DNA of 64,000 nucleotides, taken from contig CAMCBN010000001.1 of NCBI GenBank assembly GCA_945873065.1, forward strand, positions 62,001-126,000, written 5' to 3'. The translations under genes were made by a program, and so were the position numbers. The notes beneath the pieces are model-generated. The model was not told the DNA's origin. It saw nothing but the letters and a program-made list of their open reading frames with translations, and did not search any database. Each line of letters opens with the position of its first letter. The first letter of the stretch is position 1. This stretch comes from an uncultured Candidatus Saccharibacteria bacterium (lineage in GTDB: Bacteria; Patescibacteriota; Saccharimonadia; Saccharimonadales; Saccharimonadaceae). Positions 34,160 to 41,794 of the stretch are shown piece after piece.

Positions 34160-34906
34160 TTATGCAGTAAGCACAAAATCATCTGGTAATGGTAACACAA
34201 ATTCTGCAGAATCGGTGTCGGTATTTGCACGATCGCCGCCGATACTCACAGGCACAACTGCCATGCTGCCCAATTCGCCGTCTACCTGTTCTCCTGAATC
34301 AGTAATGATTGATGGCTGCTCTAAAATAGCACAGACGACCATAGCTGGTGGGTTTTCTTCGGTCGCATATTTATCAGGTAGTTTCGAAGAATAGGTAAAC
34401 CCAGCCAGTTTACCAACGACACTTTCTGTTTTATCAAAAATAATCGCCGTTTCAAACGACGAAGACGACAAAAAATCCTTCTCCTGCTTATCCTTCGGAC
34501 TTTTGTTACACTGAACCGGCACCGCATATTGCGGAGAAATAATTTCTAGCATATCGCCAGGCTTTATATTATATTTATCGCGCAACTCACCTACTTTGTT
34601 GATCAATTTACGCAATGTGCTAGCTGGCTCCTCTCGATATTCATTAAGGACCGAACCGAGATTCATAGACCAACTAATAGTATTGATAGCCGAGTCGGGC
34701 TCTTTTCTGTTATACCCTCTATAAAAATCAGAAACGTTCCCGCCTACACCAGATACTGCGATGTTTCCTTCTGGATATAAATGTCTCTTGGGCTCAGGCT
34801 CGGGCACGACCCATTGTGAATATTTATATTTATATTCATTAGGTTTTATTCCTTTAGGTAGTTCACTCATAATATCTATCCCGCGTGTGGCATTAATTAA
34901 CGGCAT
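34160..34906 (-). CDS. Hypothetical acidic protein
   Basis: The 248-residue protein is not recognised. It has no signal peptide or membrane span. A proline-rich N-terminus (VVPEPEPKRHLYPEG) is followed by a helical stretch (NEYREEPASTLRKLINKVGELRDKYN) and a beta-rich second half ending in FVLPLPDDFVLTA. GAAAGGAGCC supports the ATG at 34906. It is a single gene flanked by the AT-rich gap and by the rpsG terminator, with a TATAAT promoter near 34985. It is one of several orphan cytosolic proteins in this window. Confidence 0.65.
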   Translation of the reverse strand: MPLINATRGIDIMSELPKGIKPNEYKYKYSQWVVPEPEPKRHLYPEGNIAVSGVGGNVSDFYRGYNRKEPDSAINTISWSMNLGSVLNEYREEPASTLRKLINKVGELRDKYNIKPGDMLEIISPQYAVPVQCNKSPKDKQEKDFLSSSSFETAIIFDKTESVVGKLAGFTYSSKLPDKYATEENPPAMVVCAILEQPSIITDSGEQVDGELGSMAVVPVSIGGDRANTDTDSAEFVLPLPDDFVLTA

Positions 34907-35050
34907 GGCTCCTTTCTACCGAAATTCCTCCCGACAAGCCCAGGTGTAACCTGGTACTGGGGTAGTATGGTTATATCGTCTGTATTATAGCACAAAAGTA
35001 GTATCTGCATAGCACTTTTGCACAAAATAGATTGCGAATGTCGCTTTCAA

Positions 35051-35089
35051 TATAAAATTACTCAGCATCCGGTACTGAGTAATTTTATA
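35051..35089. terminator. Strong bidirectional terminator after rpsG
   Basis: TATAAAATTACTCAG and CTGAGTAATTTTATA form a perfect 15-bp stem with a 9-base loop; both ends are A/T-rich. Confidence 0.9.
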
Positions 35090-35107
35090 TTTATGCGAAG
35101 CCAAAAC

Positions 35108-35587
35108 TTAGCGGCGAGCAAAGTGAGCAAACGCACGGTTGGCTTCGGCCATACGATGGGTGTCCTCTTTCTTTTTGAAAGCAATACCCGTTTGATTGTA
35201 GGCGTCAACGATCTCGGTCGCTAACCGTTTGTGGTAAGGCATACCGCTTTTTGATCGAGCAGCTTGGACGAGCCACATGAAAGCAAAGTGTTGTTGGCGA
35301 TGGCCCTGAATCGGGAATGGGATCTGATAGTTTGCCCCACCGACACGACGTGATTTTACCTCAAAGGCTGGGCTGATATTTTTGATAGCCTTTTCAAAAA
35401 TCTCTAGCGGCTCTTCGCTTTTGAGACTTTTGGCGGCTTGTTCGAGAGCGCTATAAACAGCGCGCTCGGCAACTGATTTTTTACCATCAAGCATTGACTT
35501 GTTGATCAAACGTTGTACTAACGCTGATTGATATTTGCGATCTGGCTTGATAGTACGCTGTAATTTTTTGGTGACTTTACGAGGCAT
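35108..35587 (-). CDS. rpsG: 30S ribosomal protein S7
   Basis: The 159-residue protein shows S7 signatures: VQRLINKSMLDGKKSVAERAVYSALEQA, ISPAFEVKSRRVGGANYQIPF and the C-terminal AHFARR. S7 nucleates assembly of the 30S head and contacts the E-site tRNA. It starts 2 bases after rpsL. fusA, which usually follows, is absent; the operon ends at a strong terminator. Confidence 0.97.
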   Translation of the reverse strand: MPRKVTKKLQRTIKPDRKYQSALVQRLINKSMLDGKKSVAERAVYSALEQAAKSLKSEEPLEIFEKAIKNISPAFEVKSRRVGGANYQIPFPIQGHRQQHFAFMWLVQAARSKSGMPYHKRLATEIVDAYNQTGIAFKKKEDTHRMAEANRAFAHFARR

Positions 35588-35589
35588 GA

Positions 35590-36003
35590 TTACTTGTCCT
35601 CCTTCTTGGTGCCATACTTGCTACGGCCTTGCTTTCGCTTGGAAACACCCTGTAGATCGAGTGCACCACGCACAATGTGATACCGCACACCTGGTAAATC
35701 TGGCACACGACCACCGCGCACTAGCACCACAGCGTGCTCCTGTAAATTGTGGCCTTCACCACCGATATACGCCCAAACTTCATGACCATTGGTCAAACGA
35801 ACACGAGCGACTTTACGCATAGCAGAGTTCGGTTTTTTCGGCGTCTTAGTAGTCACTTTGACGCAAACACCGCGCTTGAGTGGGGCATTTTGATCATAAT
35901 AACGCACCTTGAGGGCGTTGTGAATGCGGCCAAGCGCAGGCGACTTAGACTTTTTCGCCGCTGTTTTGCGTGGCTTACGCACCAATTGGTTGATTGTTGG
36001 CAT
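35590..36003 (-). CDS. rpsL: 30S ribosomal protein S12
   Basis: The 137-residue protein has the decoding-site segments [11 protein letters not shown] and [10 protein letters not shown]...[13 protein letters not shown]. The lysines that, when changed, give streptomycin resistance are the wild-type ones. The ATG has a TAAGGAGC site. It heads an rpsL-rpsG operon. Confidence 0.98.
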   Translation of the reverse strand: MPTINQLVRKPRKTAAKKSKSPALGRIHNALKVRYYDQNAPLKRGVCVKVTTKTPKKPNSAMRKVARVRLTNGHEVWAYIGGEGHNLQEHAVVLVRGGRVPDLPGVRYHIVRGALDLQGVSKRKQGRSKYGTKKEDK

Positions 36004-36094
36004 CCAACAGCTCCTTATAAACTTATTTATATAACACGGTCAGCATCGTAGTGTCTCTAAAGTTGGCTCTACTATACTATCCGATCATTTACGA

Positions 36095-36183
36095 TTAAGG
36101 GCAGCACCCCCGCCTCGCGTCTTGCCTTCTCTGCCAAACGAGCTATCCACACCAGACAGCCTGCCCCGAGAAGAGGAAACTCG
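36095..36183 (-). ncRNA. Possible small RNA or rpsL leader element
   Basis: A TATAAT hexamer at 36190-36195 (minus strand) predicts transcription from about 36183. The transcript contains GGGCAG and CTGCCC arms 56 bases apart, an internal GC-rich stretch, and a tRNA-like D-arm string ATAGCTCGTTTGGCAGAG, but no T-arm or anticodon arm, so it is not an intact tRNA. It could be an independent small RNA or the first part of a long rpsL leader. Confidence 0.3.
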
Positions 36184-36492
36184 TTTCGCATTATACCACA
36201 ATTATAGTGGCTAATACTAATGATTTGGATTGCTTTTAGGTATCCTACATCAATGATCACCTATAACTTTGAGATGGATAATTTGACTATTTACTACTTT
36301 TGCAATGTCTGCACACCCCCTATAAGTACGACCACCATTTACGATATGAAGCTGCGACAACTGTACTTTTACCTTCTCCTCTTGAAATAATTTTTATGCA
36401 AAAAATGATATATTGCCCTAAGATAATACCTCCTTTCATTTTTCTGACATGGTAATGTGGATGTGTTTTAGTTGTTTAAACTGGTGACAAAC

Positions 36493-36509
36493 TCCCCGAT
36501 AAACGGGGA
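36493..36509 (-). terminator. Terminator after the SUKH gene
   Basis: TCCCCG and CGGGGA pair around a 5-base loop immediately after the stop codon. Confidence 0.6.
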
Positions 36510-37058
36510 CTAGTCGATTTTATCCTCTCCCCGAATTTTTTTGTTTTTCCGTTCTTCTAACTCAGCAATTTGGTTTATCAAACAATCTGAAAAATCCCCT
36601 TCAATCGGTGTAGCTTCTCCCGTTGTATAGTAGTCAAGAAGGACTATGTTTTTATCCTTGTCAAAACAAAACACTTCATCACTATTCCCTACAATGGATA
36701 AGAATGGAATAAAATCCGTAAAACCTTCATCGTGTAGTTGTTTCGTTTTTTCACGAATATCCAAAAAATCGGGTATTCCATTGGCAATTCCATAGACTAT
36801 AATTCCTCGACAGAACGACCAAAATGGGCCTACCTCGTACGGTTTCGCTCGTGGCCATATTTCTTCCCGAACCTCCATATAAAGCCCGCCTAATGGAGAC
36901 ATGGTGAACTCTCTAAAATCAGCAGGAAGATTTATTCCATACTGATTTTCAAAATTTTTTATGTTCTGTTCTGACGGCTCATTTCCCATACAAGCCACAA
37001 CCTGATAAGTCTGTTTATCATAATTACGAAAATAATCGTAGACTTTTTCTATCGCCAT
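36510..37058 (-). CDS. SMI1/KNR4 (SUKH) family protein
   Basis: The 182-residue protein matches the SUKH superfamily: the N-terminal segment IKNFENQYGINLPADFREF with the PxDYxxF-like core and GGLYM, and the later FIPFLSIVGNSDEVFCFDKD. SUKH proteins are frequent immunity proteins against contact-dependent or polymorphic toxins, but the family has other roles. No toxin gene is adjacent. Its base composition and codon use (many AAA, GAA, TTT, ATA) differ from the neighbours and resemble low-GC Firmicutes; with the decayed gene just upstream it forms a likely acquired patch. Confidence 0.85.
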   Translation of the reverse strand: MAIEKVYDYFRNYDKQTYQVVACMGNEPSEQNIKNFENQYGINLPADFREFTMSPLGGLYMEVREEIWPRAKPYEVGPFWSFCRGIIVYGIANGIPDFLDIREKTKQLHDEGFTDFIPFLSIVGNSDEVFCFDKDKNIVLLDYYTTGEATPIEGDFSDCLINQIAELEERKNKKIRGEDKID

Positions 37059-37122
37059 GATATATCTCCTCTAAATTCCGATTTGTCGCTTTGTTTCTTA
37101 ACTAAAGTGTAGCACAATTGAG

Positions 37123-37545
37123 TTAATAAAATTCATCTTCTGTAAAATCCTTGCTTTCTGCAAAGATACTTTCAAAAACTATTCCTTTTTCATATCATAT
37201 TTTCTTGCAAAATTCATCAAATGCCTTTACCAATACTTCCTGAACTCTCCAATTATCATCTTCGGGAACTTCATCTCGCATAAATGCTAAATATCATCTT
37301 GTTCTGATAAATATCCAAAAAGAAATACACAATACATTCTTACTTGATAGGCATCAGTTTATAGGCTGAAAATGCCAACTTCTTAACATATCCATTATCG
37401 TTGGATTTATAATCTATGAAGGCTCTTTTTCTTCCTCTTTAAACCCTTTTCTATTAAAGAGAATTTTTTCAAACTCACAATAATATATTCTTTCAAGCAG
37501 CCTCGCCTCCTCCCAAAATTCTAATTTTTCTCTGAATAATCAACG
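37123..37545 (-). pseudogene. Decayed DNA alkylation repair (AlkD-like HEAT repeat) gene
   Basis: Reading the minus strand across several stops and frameshifts gives consecutive stretches EKLEFWEEARLLERIYYCEF, NGYVKKLAFSAYKLMPIK, VRMYCVFLFGYLSEQDDI and RDEVPEDDNWRVQEVLVKAF followed by DEFCKK. The last resembles a conserved segment of AlkC/AlkD-type HEAT-repeat glycosylases as I recall them from Firmicutes. In-frame stops (after EEEKEPS, LMPIK, QDDI and FCKKI) and at least one frameshift make it non-functional. Composition matches the adjacent SUKH gene. The family name is from memory and should be checked. Confidence 0.5.
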
Positions 37546-37694
37546 ATATTATAACTTTTTATACCAGCTTTCTGCGATACTTGCAGTTGCCTATAAAATT
37601 AAAGTACACATCGACTTGCTGTTTCCTGCCTTTACCTTTTCTGTGTTTGTAATGTTGATATACAAAGCAATAACCGCACTCATACTAGACCAAA

Positions 37695-37727
37695 CCAAAA
37701 AACGCCGACACTTACGCCGGCGTTTTT
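37695..37727 (-). terminator. Terminator of the ABC exporter operon
   Basis: ACGCCG and CGGCGT stem inside longer A/T arms; the minus strand continues TTTTTT. Confidence 0.9.
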
Positions 37728-37746
37728 ATTTCTGGTGAAGAGACCC

Positions 37747-39981
37747 CTACTCGGTTCGGTTTTCTTCCAGACTGGTAATCTTTTTGATCATCGGCAAAAT
37801 ACGGTAAATACCGATCACTGCCGCCAACAGCAAACTACCTACGATGATAAAGTAAGTCGGAGTCAGAGTCGCCTTAACTGAATCGGTCAATGGCGACAGA
37901 AATACACCGGCTATCCAAACACCCAACCCCGCTGCCAAAATCGATACCGCAAATAACGGAATGAGTGATTCGATTAATACCATGCGCTTCATCTGCGACA
38001 ATGTCATGCCACCTAAGCGTAATGTCAGCAACGAACGACGCCGTTCTAGTAGCCCACCGATCGTCGAGACGATCATGCTACACACCGCCACAAACATAGT
38101 CAGACCAATGCCACCGTATGCCATTTCAGCAAAACTTTTAATGGCTGGGTTAATGTGTGGCCGCTGTGCATATTCACCAACTGCTACGTAGCGATAAACA
38201 TCATGTCCATCTGCTATTGCAGCAGTATGAGTAGCAATAAAACTGCGCAATTGTTCGACCGAAGCGTTATCTTTGAGTTGGACTAAATAGCCGGTCGTCT
38301 GATTTTTGCCACTAATTTCATTCACGGTCGTCGGAGTTTTCACTACCTTTGCAATGAAATTAATCTGAGCAAATTTTTTGTTGTCCGGACAACTGTGTCG
38401 AGTGTAGGCACTCACTACATCACACGGAATATACGACATTGAACCTTCCTCGGAGCTCACCTGGGTGATTTTGTCTGCTGATTTGACAAAAGATTGTGCG
38501 CGCAGATCTTTGGTTAGGTCTTTTTCGTTCGGATTCGTTAATTCTACTATCGCAGCAGTTTTATTAAGCTGCGAGTAGCCATTGTCATTGATCGAATCAG
38601 CATTTAATTTGTCGACCCCACCGACTGCTGCTAGATAAAAGCTCCCCGCAAACAGTGCCAGCACTACACCACTAACGGCGCGGAAAACTTGCTTGGACTG
38701 CACCGAGATACGGCGACTAGCGATTAGCATCGATGGACGCTTGGTGCGGCGCGCTGCCAACCTCGCGATGCAATATGTCAACCACGAACCAGCCAGTACT
38801 AGTCCGAACATCACCAGGAAGACCCCAGCCATCATCACAAATATCGGCGTTGAATCCTGTGCAGAAGCATTCTTTACCCATTCCTTACCTTGTGGCAGCG
38901 TCATCCATACGAACAGACCTAGACCGATCAATAGTGGTAGCACTCGCCAAACGCGCGGCCTTTTCGCTACCTTTTGCTTGCGCGCCACACCCAGTGGTGA
39001 CAATTGTACGTGGCGCATTCCCCACCAGTTCGCTAGCATACTAAGTATCAAAGTCAGACTGATCATCCACAAATATTGGTCCCAGTGGATGCTGACATCA
39101 TCTGGCATAAAACGCACACCGTTGAACCTAAACTCGCGCAACAAAGGTAGGGTCGCTAGATGAATCAATGATCCGACAACCACACCAGTCAACGAAGCAA
39201 TAAACGACTCAAACATCAACATCTTAGTCACCTGCGAGCGTGTGCCACCCACCAGGCGTATCGCTGCATAGCGCTGCTCGCGCTGAGCACTACCGAGCTG
39301 CGTAGCAATAGCCACAAACATCACGATCGGAAACAGTAGAATCGTGCCTCCAAAGCTCATCAAGATGGTCGACCCAATACTAAGCTGTTTCTTTGCATCG
39401 TCGTCGAAATCAAACTGATACATATCGACAAATGTATCGCCAGCAACATCGCTTTTCGTAAGCGTCTCTTCTTTAGTGACACCCCGAACCACGCTAAGGC
39501 TATCTGGCGAGGTCACAAAACTCGCGGGAAGCGTACCAAGATATTTAGTACCAAATCGATCACCTATCTTCGCTTCTGGGTGTTCACTGTTGACTTTTGC
39601 TAACGACTCCGATAGATAATATTCGCCTGGTGCTGGATTTTTTAGACCACCCAGAGTAAGCGTAGTCGTCGGCTCGGCATAAAGCGATGCCACAGAAATA
39701 TCTTCATCTTGCCACTTGGCGAGATTGCCGAACGATCCCGACAAAAAGGAAATTTTAAGAGGTGCTTCATTGCCCTTTGGTTTTTGCAAGTCCTTGTTCC
39801 GAGATGCCTTGTAGGCAGCTACCTGCCAGTTTTGTCGCTGTCCCTGCGATACCAAACCATTTGTGACCGCAGCCAAACTCAGCAAAATCACCACACCCAG
39901 CGCAATCGCCGCAGAGGTCAGGCTGAGCCGCCCTAGCGACTGCCGACCTGATTTTTTGAAAAGTAGCCAATTAAGATTCAT
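37747..39981 (-). CDS. ABC transporter permease, FtsX/MacB type
   Basis: I set the start at MNLNWLLFKKSGRQSL, 18 codons into the ORF, because GGAGG lies 8-9 bases upstream. The protein of about 744 residues has an N-terminal membrane helix, an extracytoplasmic domain, three helices of the first FtsX domain (about residues 210-330), a middle membrane pair, a second extracytoplasmic domain and a second FtsX domain near the C-terminus. This duplicated layout is typical of actinobacterial-type exporters working with a LolD-like ATPase. It overlaps the ATPase gene by 11 bases. Likely cargo: antimicrobial peptides, lipids or lipoproteins, unknown here. Confidence 0.88.
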   Translation of the reverse strand: MNLNWLLFKKSGRQSLGRLSLTSAAIALGVVILLSLAAVTNGLVSQGQRQNWQVAAYKASRNKDLQKPKGNEAPLKISFLSGSFGNLAKWQDEDISVASLYAEPTTTLTLGGLKNPAPGEYYLSESLAKVNSEHPEAKIGDRFGTKYLGTLPASFVTSPDSLSVVRGVTKEETLTKSDVAGDTFVDMYQFDFDDDAKKQLSIGSTILMSFGGTILLFPIVMFVAIATQLGSAQREQRYAAIRLVGGTRSQVTKMLMFESFIASLTGVVVGSLIHLATLPLLREFRFNGVRFMPDDVSIHWDQYLWMISLTLILSMLANWWGMRHVQLSPLGVARKQKVAKRPRVWRVLPLLIGLGLFVWMTLPQGKEWVKNASAQDSTPIFVMMAGVFLVMFGLVLAGSWLTYCIARLAARRTKRPSMLIASRRISVQSKQVFRAVSGVVLALFAGSFYLAAVGGVDKLNADSINDNGYSQLNKTAAIVELTNPNEKDLTKDLRAQSFVKSADKITQVSSEEGSMSYIPCDVVSAYTRHSCPDNKKFAQINFIAKVVKTPTTVNEISGKNQTTGYLVQLKDNASVEQLRSFIATHTAAIADGHDVYRYVAVGEYAQRPHINPAIKSFAEMAYGGIGLTMFVAVCSMIVSTIGGLLERRRSLLTLRLGGMTLSQMKRMVLIESLIPLFAVSILAAGLGVWIAGVFLSPLTDSVKATLTPTYFIIVGSLLLAAVIGIYRILPMIKKITSLEENRTE

Positions 39982-40654
39982 ATTGGTTTCCTCCGGCGAT
40001 TTGCCCATCGCGGACGATGATTTCACGGTCAGCATAGGCAGCGATAGTCGGCTCGTGTGTTACCATGATGACTGTCGTACCGTTATCTTTGGCAGTTTTG
40101 ATGAATAGTTCCATCACCTTCTCTGAATTCAGTGAATCCAGCGAACCAGTCGGCTCATCAGCGAAAAGAATTTTCGGCTCGATCACCATAGCGCGAGCGA
40201 TAGCAACACGCTGTGCTTGACCGCCAGAAAGTTCGCCCGGCAGACTATCTTCTTTACCCTTCAAGCCAACCGTCGCAATCCATTTTTCGGCACGTTTGTA
40301 CGCAGTTTTACGATCCACACCGTTGAGCAGTAGTGGTAACGCCACGTTATCGTGAACGGTGAGTTCTGGTACCAATTGCCCGAACTGGAAGACAAAGCCA
40401 AAACTAGTGCGGCGCAACTTGGACCGCTTATCGTCGTTAAATTTGTTAATCCGCTGCCCTTCGAAATCGATCTCACCCGAGTCCACGCTGATGATGGCCG
40501 CCAAACTATGCAGCAATGTTGATTTACCCGACCCAGATGGACCCATAATCGCCAAGACTTCTCCCGTCTCAACATCCAGGCTCACGCCGCGCAGCGCCTC
40601 AGTCTGGCCAAACTTTTTTGTAATATTTCGCGCGCTGATGATTGGTTTAGTCAT
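39971..40654 (-). CDS. ABC transporter ATP-binding protein (LolD/MacB-like)
   Basis: The start is placed at MTKPIISARNITKKFG, preceded by AAAGGAGG. The protein of about 227 residues has Walker A GPSGSGKSTLLH, Q-loop FGFVFQFGQLVPELT, signature LSGGQAQRVAIARA, Walker B ILFADEPTGSLD and the H-loop VTHEP. The DEPTGSLD segment and LVPELTVHDNVALPL are typical of the MacB/LolD/FtsE group that partners FtsX-type permeases. It lies between the PadR repressor and the permease in one operon. Confidence 0.95.
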   Translation of the reverse strand: MTKPIISARNITKKFGQTEALRGVSLDVETGEVLAIMGPSGSGKSTLLHSLAAIISVDSGEIDFEGQRINKFNDDKRSKLRRTSFGFVFQFGQLVPELTVHDNVALPLLLNGVDRKTAYKRAEKWIATVGLKGKEDSLPGELSGGQAQRVAIARAMVIEPKILFADEPTGSLDSLNSEKVMELFIKTAKDNGTTVIMVTHEPTIAAYADREIIVRDGQIAGGNQYES

Positions 40655-41222
40655 TTTTTCCTCCTTTAACTTTACTATCAATTTTTTTAGGCTCTACCAC
40701 CATCAATTCCTCCTTTAACTTACTTAAACGCGAACTCGTTAGTTCGATCCAGCGCAGGTCCGCTTCTAAATGAAACAGCGCGTGATCGATCAACAGCTTA
40801 TCCGGTAAACTCACCTCGCGGCGCTGATTAGTCAGCTGCCGCATCCGCTGGATATGAGCGCGTCGTTGATTATCCAGATAGGGTGCAGCGTTGCCGTCCT
40901 TGATCAGTGCCAAAACAGTTTTAATATACATCGTGGTTTGCAGGGTCGGCGATGGCGCTTCCGCGGTGTCTAGCCACACTTGCAAATCTTTTTTACCCTT
41001 GTCGGTAATAGCATATTGTATTCGTTCCGGTCCGCCGCTTTCTGCCTGACTAACTACTTCGATCACCTTCTCGTCGCGCTTTAATCGCGACAACGTCGAG
41101 TAAATCTGCCCCGCCAAAATCGGCTTATCTTTACCGAAATAACTGTCGTATTGTTTCTTTAGCTCGTAGCCATAATTCGGCCCGTCTGCCAAGAAACCTA
41201 ATATTGCATAATTCGCGCTCAT
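40647..41222 (-). CDS. PadR-family transcriptional repressor
   Basis: The start is the ATG of MSANYAILGFLADGPNYGYELK; the ORF-track start is a GTG inside an operator palindrome. The protein of about 191 residues has the PadR winged helix with ILAGQIYSTLSRLKRDEKV as recognition region and RIQYAITDKGKKDL as wing, followed by an alpha-helical dimerisation domain. Members repress ABC exporters and are released by ligands. Two TATACAC-GTGTATA palindromes overlap and flank its promoter, so it very likely represses its own operon. The 3' end overlaps the ATPase gene by 8 bases. Confidence 0.93.
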   Translation of the reverse strand: MSANYAILGFLADGPNYGYELKKQYDSYFGKDKPILAGQIYSTLSRLKRDEKVIEVVSQAESGGPERIQYAITDKGKKDLQVWLDTAEAPSPTLQTTMYIKTVLALIKDGNAAPYLDNQRRAHIQRMRQLTNQRREVSLPDKLLIDHALFHLEADLRWIELTSSRLSKLKEELMVVEPKKIDSKVKGGKND

Positions 41223-41228
41223 GCCTCT

Positions 41229-41257
41229 ACTATACACTGAGTGTATAGTGAGTTCAA
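41229..41257 (-). promoter_or_regulatory. Promoter of the padR-ABC operon
   Basis: TTGAAC and TATAGT with a 17-base spacer on the minus strand. The -10 ends 6 bases before the padR ATG, predicting a leaderless or nearly leaderless mRNA. Operator 1 covers the -10 and spacer. Confidence 0.65.
41230..41248. promoter_or_regulatory. PadR operator 1
   Basis: CTATACACTGAGTGTATAG, a perfect palindrome around a central G, covering the -10 and part of the spacer of the padR promoter. Confidence 0.7.
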
Positions 41258-41273
41258 GAGTTTTTCGATAAAT

Positions 41274-41290
41274 TATACACCGAGTGTATA
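41274..41290. promoter_or_regulatory. PadR operator 2
   Basis: TATACACCGAGTGTATA, the same palindrome with one mismatch, centred 43 bases (about four helix turns) from operator 1, upstream of the -35. Confidence 0.65.
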
Positions 41291-41386
41291 GTTACAAAAT
41301 CATGTACATAGACTTCCCACTATGTATCGCGACAAAAATGTAAGCACAGCAGAGCTTACGATAGCACTCAACCAATTCATATATAT

Positions 41387-41735
41387 GCTTTTTGCACAAC
41401 CCGGTGCGAAAAGCCTCGAGAGAGGAGAAGTCATGGAGAGCTCAACCTAACGTGCCGGACTCTAGTCGAAGCAGTTAACGAACTGATCGACGAAGGGCGG
41501 AAACCCCTAGGAGGGGACTTCTCTCGTCATACCCAATAAGCATGGCCGTCGTATGTACTTACGGGCCTTGACCAGATGACCAGAGAGGGAGAGCTCTATC
41601 CTTCTGAAGACAGAGCTCGGGAGACCCGCCGATAATTCGGTAATCCTTCCTGACTCATCCCCAGGCCTGGACATGCCCGCGACCAGCTCATCCTGAGTTA
41701 GTGTCGAAACAACTGTCTGCTTTCCTTTAGTAGAA
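41387..41735. ncRNA. Candidate structured RNA of unknown class, strand undetermined
   Basis: About 350 bases that are visibly richer in GC than the surrounding spacers but contain no ORF of 60 codons in any frame. Helices seen: GCTTTT-GCAC/GTGC-AAAAGC (41387-41414), GAGAAGTC/GACTTCTC (41425-41432 with 41516-41523), the nested hairpin GTCGA-CAGTT/AACTG-TCGAC (41465-41491), GAGCTCT/AGAGCTC (41591-41597 with 41612-41618), CCGA/TCGG (41629-41640), CCAGGCCTGG (41661-41670), and GACTCA/TGAGTT (41652-41657 with 41694-41699). It lacks the invariant RNase P, tmRNA and SRP RNA motifs. A TATATA hexamer at 41380-41385 could drive plus-strand transcription. Confidence 0.4.
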
Positions 41736-41794
41736 GGGTCTATAGATGAATTGATTTTTCTTGATTGGTGCCAATAAAGTCAAATGAACTGCTC

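Noticed and set aside
36072-36260. Minus-strand ORF of 62 aa and a tRNA-like D-arm string
   Set aside because: No ribosome binding site for the ORF; the RNA lacks an anticodon arm and T-arm, so no tRNA is called.
41387-41735. RNase P RNA, tmRNA or SRP RNA for the structured region
   Set aside because: GAGGAGAAGTC is similar to but not the invariant RNase P CR-I, the other conserved regions are missing, and there is no tmRNA tRNA-like end or SRP tetraloop domain.
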